64,000 nt of DNA from Phycomyces blakesleeanus NRRL 1555(-) (taxonomy: Eukaryota > Mucoromycota > Mucoromycetes > Mucorales > Phycomycetaceae): NCBI RefSeq assembly GCF_001638985.1, contig NW_017265148.1:451367-515366 (forward strand), in the 5' to 3' direction. Of this stretch, positions 58,221-64,000 are shown in pieces (position 1 is the stretch's first letter; each line of letters opens with the position of its first letter). Under the pieces are notes generated by a model. The model did not search any database. It worked only from the letters and a program-made list of their open reading frames with translations, and was not told where the DNA came from. Made by a program: the position numbers and the translations under genes.

Positions 58221-59003
58221 GTTCATCGCGTTTCTTCGTTTCCACTTTTTTTTTTTTTTTTTTTTACATTACATTTACAACTTAAAACACAAAATCCCCA
58301 AAAACATTTAAATAATAGAAAAACCAAAAACAAGTTGTGGCGCCTCTTAAGCCTTTTGGACAAGAGTCCCACCAATAAACCAGAGCTCCGCTCCATACAA
58401 ACAAAAAACCGTAGTGGACGTGAATGTGATTATTCTTTTCAATCATTGAATAGAAAAATCAATTCATTTCTGGATAGTGTTTGCCCACCAGAAGATGATG
58501 TCCCTGAAAAGATTCGAAGATATTTCCACAAAAGTTTTGCCTACATCAATGCCTACAGTCTTGGTCATGATGCTGAACATGCATTTGAAATCGTGAAACA
58601 ATTCTCAAAGCTTTACAAATCTCATCGTAAGCTGAGATTAAATCAATAAATATCACATTTCTGACTTTAAAAATACTATTTTGGGATCGGTACTTAAATT
58701 CCAAAAAATGTCCTCTTTTCAAAAATTGTCTATTATAAAAAAGGTGCACCCTATGCAATTTATATTTAAAAGGGAAATTTAAAAGCTAAAAACATCATAT
58801 ATACTACAAAACCTTACAAACAAATATTTTAATTTTCTCTTTTCCTATTCAATCAGAGACCTTTAATAAAATCCTGAGCTTTTTCTTCCTGGCTCCATAC
58901 AAAAAAAAAATTAAAAGGGAAAAGCGTACAAACCATGTCTCAACAAAATACGAATGATAATTATAAAGCATAAATATCTTGTACAAAAGGATGTAAATTA
59001 GAC

Positions 59004-60813
59004 TTATGGTTTTCTATTTGAGTTTCTTCGGCGGCTATTGGAATGATGCGGCTGAGACGAATAATGGGAATGTCGTGAATGTTTTTGAGAAGTATGGGAT
59101 GTGTGCGAACGATGTTGGTCTTGTTTTGCCTTGCGACGATTGAATTCATGGGAAGCTTCATATTTTGGAAGACTAAATAAATAAAAACAATTAATATGTT
59201 AGAAGGCTATGAGCTAACAAGCATCCTAAGGAAGCTTACAGTGCTGGGTCTGCCGGTAAAGGTTCAGAATAGAAATAATTATGATCCAATGCTTCAAGTG
59301 CTGTGTATCTACTAGAAGGGTCTAGTACTAGAAGTTTGTCGATTAAATCTGCTGCCAATGCATCGTAGCGTGAGAACTCTTCCAACACACGCCTTTTTGA
59401 AGGTTCAAACCGGACTTTACTAGCGTCTGGTAACTTTGACCATCCGGGCATGTTTTCGTTTGTAGGGGACCCGCACAGTAGAAAAATTCTTTTGAGCTGC
59501 TCCATATCATCTACACCTTGTAGTATAGGTCGTAATCTGAGGAATTCCCCAAATACACATCTATGATAAAATGAGAATATGCTTCCTATATATGTATTCT
59601 TACCCTACTCCCCACATGTCAATAGCGCTTGTATAGCGGCGCTCACCCAGTAGTAACTCTGGTGGGCGGTACCATCTGGTAACTACACACTGGGTATATT
59701 CTCTATTGTCTTCTTCCACTCCACGTGCCAATCCAAAATCTGCTATTTGAAGAATACCTTCGTTGTTTATTAGAAGATTGGCCGCTATTAAAAAATGTAT
59801 ATGTGTTTTAGTGTCAATTTATTGTTACATTATGTTTTTAATATTCTTTCTTTTGTTTTTGGTTTGTTGTTCTTTACCTTTCATATCACGATGGAGGACC
59901 ATGTTCTATAAAAACACAAATAATGAGCTTTTTTTATGTTTGTGTTTGGATTAGATAAGACGATCTTACGTGGTGAAGATATGCGGTTCCCTCTAGTAGC
60001 TGTTTCATATATGTCTTGATTTGGGGTGTTGTGAGACGTACTGAAGTGTTGTCGAGTAAACCGGCAAGATCGTGGTCCATGTAAGGGAAAACCATGTAAA
60101 TGATACCTGGTTCTTTTCGGCTTGTATCTCCTAAGTAGTGTTTTTATCACACATTAGCACCTTAAATGTATACATAATATTATTATTTACTGGATTCGTG
60201 TGTGTGTATTCAAAAGCTCGTAATAGCAGTCTTACCTGTTTCTACGGCAATATCAGAAAGCGGTACAATATTCTTGTGTTGTAGCTGCTTTAAAATTTTA
60301 ATTTCACGCATGGCTGTGATGGGAAGCTATGGCAAAGAAAATATAGCACAAATAAATTTACTATGCTTATTACTCGCGCTTTCGAATTTGCCATATAAAC
60401 ACAAACATAATTCGTATCTTCGACTTACACCTTCTTTTGCGTTGTGCATTAGAATGCGTTTAAGAGCAACCAGTTGACCTGTATCTCTGTGACGGGCCTT
60501 GTGGACTTCGCTAGTTTTGCAAGGTAATTATTATTAAAGAAGTGAAGATACATGTAGATAAAGAGAAACGAAATGTTTGTCATATAGAGTACCCGAAAGT
60601 TCCTTCGCCTAGTTTCGTTTTAAACTCGTAATTTGTAATCTTTGAACAGCCTGTAAAACGATGCTGATTGGCATGAACACTTGGGCGAGGAACAGGAGGA
60701 GATGACCATGAACGCGCAGGAGATGGTATAGCTGTATCTGAATGTCTATCGTATGAGCGGGCATCTCTATAAGAACGTTCGCTTGAGGAATCTCCAGAAA
60801 ATGAACGTTTCAT
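59004..60813 (-). CDS. BUR1: cyclin-dependent kinase, Bur1/CDK9-like
   Basis: Eight exons, 417 aa: 60813-60593, 60510-60429, 60326-60236, 60130-59970, 59905-59878, 59784-59604, 59560-59240, 59172-59004; phase closes, and exon 5 is only 28 nt. It is a P-TEFb-type kinase acting on the Pol II CTD linker, Spt5 and histone-modification pathways with a cyclin partner. Seen: Gly-loop [13 protein letters not shown], catalytic Lys in LVALKRIL, cyclin-binding helix PITAMREIK (PITALRE in CDK9), HRDMKAANLL, DFGLARG, and T-loop Thr in [18 protein letters not shown]. The N-terminal 65 residues are Ser/Arg-rich and the C-terminal tail is His/Ser/Arg-rich. The tail is much shorter than yeast Bur1's. The ATG at 60813 is preferred to an upstream TTG. 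Confidence 0.93.
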
Positions 60814-61210
60814 AGTAGACAGCTCTGACTTATTTACTAGATTTGATTTCAATAATATAATAAAGAGATAAAAGGAAGAAAGAGGCGAGTGTAAGACTAA
60901 ATATGGATTTAAAGTCTTGTATTGCTCTCATTTTGTATTATTATTTTTATAATATATAATATATATCAACTAAATTGTATCGGCATTATAAATTCAAAAG
61001 AAAGAAAAAAAGGCAGAGACAAATTATCCATTTGGAAGTGTCGTTTATAAAAAATTGTAATCAGCATGCTAAATTATACAGAGGAGAGAAAGAGTTAGAA
61101 AATAGTACAAATGGAATAGGGGTAGTAGAGAAAAAAAATATATGGTAACTTATTTATACTTCATTTGTAAAAGAAAAAAGGAATAAGAAGGAGGAATCTT
61201 TAGAAGGTGT
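60814..61210. other. intergenic region, kinase promoter and neighbour 3' end
   Basis: AT- and purine-rich on the + strand. No ORF or motif supported. It must hold the kinase promoter and the 3' end of the next - strand gene. Confidence 0.4.
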
Positions 61211-62732
61211 CTAAGAAGTGCCATTGAGCCACTTCTTGCCAAATTCAAATACTGAGTGAACATTGAGTCCTTGGTTTTCTCCCAAACTGTTTCTGTTTGA
61301 AGATGTTTGCGATGCAATTACAGGTGATCGTTCAAAGTACGTAAATGGATGTTGGTCAGACCCGAATGGTGTGGAGTGGTTATCAGCTAGTGGCATATTG
61401 AAATCTGATGCCCCTGAGTTCTTTCGTATACCAAGACGTGAATGATTAATTTCTTCAGCAGTATGGTTACTTATAGTTTTGTTGTTGAGAACCACATTTC
61501 CGTATTCTTCTAGTGCTTCTGATGCAATTGAGTCTAGGTCAGACATGGCTCTACATTATTATTTATATGGAAATATCAAACAGCATCAGCCACGTGAACA
61601 TTCTTGGGCTACTATTGTTATTCTTCAATATCAGTATAAAATAGTGCAGTTACCTTTCCGAGTTTGATATCATAGATAAATGCTTCAATGGGCGCAATAC
61701 TGCACTTGTCCTGGGGTCTACCTTACTATCTTTTACACCAATATCCATGATATTACGCTTAATATAAACCAGCTTTTCAGTCAGATCATCCAACTGCTCA
61801 GTTAGCATCGTTTGTGCAACCGTTGGTCTAGTCACCGGTCCAGCATCAGACTCATCAACTTCATCTGGCTCATCTGGGTCATAACAACCATCTGTTTCGT
61901 TGTTTCGATAATTTTCGTACTCTGTATCTTCTTCATACCCAGTGTCTTCATCGTACTCTGTTTCGATTTCCATTCTGTCATTTAAATATGGCGTACTCTG
62001 AAGCCCGTATTTAGTCGTCTCTCCAGGATGAGTCGTTGGAGGAAACATCTCCTGTACCTTGGGGCCACCTCGTGGTACTGTAATATAAAGCTCCTCGTCG
62101 TATTGATCTGAAGTCTATGCCATAAAAAAGGAGCAACTTTTAGTTAGAAGTAAGAATGAAAATAAATTGTATAGTATTACCTTGGGTTTGAATACAAGAT
62201 TAGCGATCTGATCGTCCCCAAGTGACTCAGCATCCACTCTATCTTGTTCTTCTGAAAATATCTCATACACTGCCGGTTCATCGTGCTCTTCTTGTATTAA
62301 ATGAGCTCTTTCTTTTCTTCGTCTCGGGCGCTTTCTCCTGTTCCTACCAAATGGATTTCGAGTAACAAAGCTTGGCATATAATCCCCTCTGGAAAACGCA
62401 CCATCTTCTCCGCCTCCATTCTCTAAAACCGACTCAAATTCTCGGTCTCTGGAATTTCTCAAATAACCTTGGATAGTCCGGCCTTGGTAGATTGACTGAT
62501 CATTGTAATAATGCGGCCCGAGATTTCCGGTGCTTTCGTCATCGTCATCGAGCTGAATAGATCCTCCTTTAAATATACCAAAGCAAGGACAAAGTTGTGT
62601 CATTGAAGGTAGGTAGTTTCTCCATGTGAGGTCGAATGCGTTAAGTTCATCGTCCGGCTGCGACTTCGGTATACAAAATAAGGTGTGTGTATTTGAAGAG
62701 CTCATTGACAAGTCGTTCTTATTGTTCATCAT
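61211..62732 (-). CDS. unrecognised acidic protein, conserved-looking three-exon gene
   Basis: Exons 62732-62181, 62114-61654 and 61550-61211 give 450 aa; GT-AG, phase closed. An ATG at 62849 would add 39 residues with a hydrophobic run, but that stretch (pyrimidine tract ending ACAAAAG) looks more like an intron or leader. Seen: an aromatic/Cys segment near residue 35-50 (FDLTWRNYLPSMTQLCPCFGIF), a basic patch RNPFGRNRRKRPRRRKERAH (possible nuclear signal), and an acidic block of E/D/Y repeats near 240-280. A helical segment (TEQLDDLTEKLVYIKRNI) and a C-terminal EFGKKWLN follow. I do not recognise the family and assign no function. Confidence 0.7.
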
Positions 62733-62849
62733 AAAGATGCATAGCTTTCTCCTTTTGTAGAAGAAGAAGAGAGAGAGAGAAAAGAAAACAAAGATGTATT
62801 TTATTAATCTTTTAACCCCAGAATCACAAGTTACTGTATCGTAGCTCAT

Positions 62850-63120
62850 TTTATTTTATTTTGGAAATAAAGAATGAAATTCTCCAATGAGATGTCTTCA
62901 TTTTTGCTCAAAATTTTCAAATATGGTAGTGTATAGTTGTGAAACCGAGAGTTGAGTTGAAAATGACGCGTGCTGAGTTTGTTATGTGTGCAACTTGGGC
63001 AGAAAGTGAAATGATTGAAAATGAACTACAAATGTAATTCGAGAGTACAAGTTCGAAGGGTAATTGATATAATGAAGAGAAAGGTAAGAGTAGATAAGAT
63101 ATGATGTATCTGAAATAGAG
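62850..63120. other. upstream region of the acidic-protein gene
   Basis: Purine-rich on the + strand. Likely promoter DNA. No supported feature. Confidence 0.35.
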
Positions 63121-63129
63121 ATTTAATCC

Positions 63130-63400
63130 TCAAATTCACTTGAGACAGTTGAGAGTAGAAAAACAGTGAATGTACAAGGAATTTTAAGTAGGAAGAAGGA
63201 ATAACTATCAATTCCACTCAAGACAATCGTGATAATTGGACAGCAAGATACAGGGAATTTAAATAGGAAAAATAAGGAAGAAATGCAGTCGACTTCGCTC
63301 GGGGCAGTCAAGATAATTAAAACAGAAAGGTACTGGTAATGGATGAAAAAAATAATAGAAAAACCGAATCACTGCTTATTTCATTCGGGACAATCGGCAG
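63130..63400. repeat. tandem array, right end, inverted relative to the left-end array
   Basis: Four cores near 63136, 63212, 63291 and 63379 (for example TTCGCTCGGGGCAGTC) are the reverse complement of the left-end core TGTCCCGAGTGAAATC. Spacing is about 77-79 bp and the spacers are purine-rich, as expected for inverted orientation. Confidence 0.72.
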
Positions 63401-63675
63401 ACAAAAAGAGGAGTAAAAAGAAAAATAGGAAACGCTAATCCTAAGGGGACGACGTTGTCAGGTCGGAGACGACATGTTGATTCAACCGGACCACTAATCG
63501 TGACCTTTTTTCCAGTATCAAATAATTATATCTGGTCCCTAAGGATTCATCCTTGCCTTAATAAAACTATTTTAATATGACAAGATAATAGCTTTGACTA
63601 AGTTTAAAATCACTATAGTAAGTGCGTAGTTTTATACATACAGGATTTTAACTGCAAAATAGTGACTTTTCCTTT
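63401..63675. other. non-coding stretch between the two right-end arrays
   Basis: Contains an imperfect inverted pair (TCCTAAGGGGAC near 63440 and GTCCCTAAGGA near 63536). No coding capacity seen. Confidence 0.35.
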
Positions 63676-63790
63676 TAATATAGTGACATTCCCAAATTAA
63701 CTTAGGCAAACTCCCAAGTTGATTTAGGCAAACTCCCAAGTTAATTTAGTGAAAAGCCCAAATTGATTTAGGCAACCTCCCAAGTTGTTT
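63676..63790 (+). repeat. 22-bp tandem array
   Basis: About five units of the form CAAACTCCCAAGTTGATTTAG, with variants AAGCCCAAATTGATTTAG and CAACCTCCCAAGTTG. Period is 22 bp. A related TATAGTGACATTCCCAAAT flank extends it to the left. Confidence 0.82.
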
Positions 63791-64000
63791 TTTTTTTTGG
63801 CTGTTACATGTAAAATCAATGTAAATTATAAAGAATGCAAAAAGTAATATCAATGCAAGATGTTTTTATTTTAATAAATTTCTTTACAATATTGGCGACT
63901 GTTAAAAAAACTAATGCTGTGTTGGACCCAGCCTTGGCAGTTTTCTCTTGTTATTTGTGAGCTACATTCTGACAAGTATGTCAAAAAGTCATCAGTCACC

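Larger units (their letters stand above)
53142..58408 (+). mobile_element. LINE retrotransposon (L1/Tx1-like), full-length or nearly so
   Basis: 5267 bp flanked by a perfect 14-bp duplication CCGTAGTGGACGTG (53128-53141 and 58409-58422). It has two ORFs: a zinc-knuckle ORF1 and an intact endonuclease/reverse-transcriptase ORF2. A T-homopolymer of about 20 nt follows ORF2 (58247-58265), then about 140 nt of A-rich 3' sequence ending ACAAACAAAAAA. The coding strand is C/T-rich and clearly higher in GC than the surrounding genome. Confidence 0.92.
45949..58649 (+). pseudogene. DDE transposase, disrupted by frameshift, stop and three insertions
   Basis: Exon 1 is 45949-46891, exon 2 46974-47684, exon 3 47792-48063; then pieces at 51431-51456 and 58423-58649. 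Exon 1 is a charged DNA-binding-type region. Exon 2 opens GKVVYFDGHEREDV and holds VTHDESTFYAND and LFDQSSNHKAY, the likely first two catalytic Asp. Exon 3 has CCAIHIMERQPDFANQKSAL and ends HCECN-stop-IERY, where the Glu is the likely third residue. The T9 run near 47612-47620 causes a one-base frameshift. After virtual removal of the inserts, reading continues WEAAKKEARRECDYSFQSL to the stop at 58649. The family is one I know as common in fungal genomes. TA duplication suggests an ITm-type relation; that is inference. Confidence 0.82.
45329..58751. mobile_element. 13.4-kb DDE DNA transposon with three nested insertions
   Basis: TIRs begin GGGTGCACCTTTTTTATAAT on the left; the right end is its complement, with one mismatch just inside. 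TA flanks both ends (45327-45328, 58752-58753). Inside are fragments of a DDE transposase gene (45949-48063, 51431-51456, 58423-58649). Three inserts interrupt it: a Crypton (48064-51430), a CACTA element (51457-53135) and a LINE (53142-58408). Subtracting inserts and their target duplications leaves about 3.1 kb, a normal size for such a transposon. The right end lies about 250 bp downstream of the kinase gene stop. Confidence 0.9.

Noticed and set aside
63440..63546. Inverted pair TCCTAAGGGGAC / GTCCCTAAGGA as a transposon end pair
   Set aside because: Only about 10 bp with a mismatch and no target duplication.

Overview
The window is a piece of a eukaryotic, almost certainly fungal, nuclear genome. 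Evidence is AT-rich intergenic DNA, many short GT-AG introns, and fungal-type orthologues (Fab1-like lipid kinase, Cdc25-like Ras exchange factor, Pan1, Bur1/CDK9, Oct1-type mitochondrial intermediate peptidase, TFIIIC largest subunit). The mix of many TA-flanked DNA transposons, an L1/Tx1-like LINE and a Crypton-type tyrosine recombinase fits an early-diverging filamentous fungus, plausibly Mucoromycota; that assignment is inference. No rRNA, tRNA or CRISPR was found. Gene models below were built by hand from splice signals; where reading phase closes across all exons I say so.

Left part (1-12.7 kb): a tandem ~81-bp repeat array, an arrestin-domain gene (-), asparaginyl-tRNA synthetase (-) divergent from molybdopterin synthase large subunit (+) over a 182-bp shared promoter, an unrecognised small gene, and a UCH37/UCHL5-type deubiquitinase whose oxyanion-hole Gln appears to be Lys. 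Centre (14.8-36 kb): three large + strand genes, namely a FYVE-less Fab1/PIKfyve paralogue (1433 aa), an SH3-WW-polyQ-RasGEF protein (1264 aa) and the B-block-binding subunit of TFIIIC (2151 aa). MITE-like foldback elements sit between them.

Right part (36-64 kb): nested MITEs, mitochondrial intermediate peptidase (-), another MITE, a dead Tc1-like transposase, Pan1 (+), then a 13.4-kb transposon nest (45329-58751). A TA-flanked DDE transposon of about 3.1 kb was hit by a Crypton (8-bp core direct repeat), a non-autonomous CACTA element (3-bp target duplication) and finally a full-length LINE (14-bp duplication that includes the CACTA end). Removing the three inserts rejoins the host transposase in frame, apart from one nonsense codon and one upstream frameshift. 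The window ends with the Bur1/CDK9 kinase (-), an unrecognised acidic protein (-), an inverted copy of the left-end repeat array and a 22-bp tandem array.

Functionally the host genes are housekeeping and signalling genes with no operon-like logic: translation (AsnRS), molybdenum cofactor synthesis, ubiquitin removal, phosphoinositide and Ras signalling, Pol III initiation, mitochondrial import processing, endocytic actin assembly and Pol II elongation control. The most striking structure is the ordered transposon nest; the most interesting host-gene oddities are the UCH active-site change and the divergent Fab1 paralogue.
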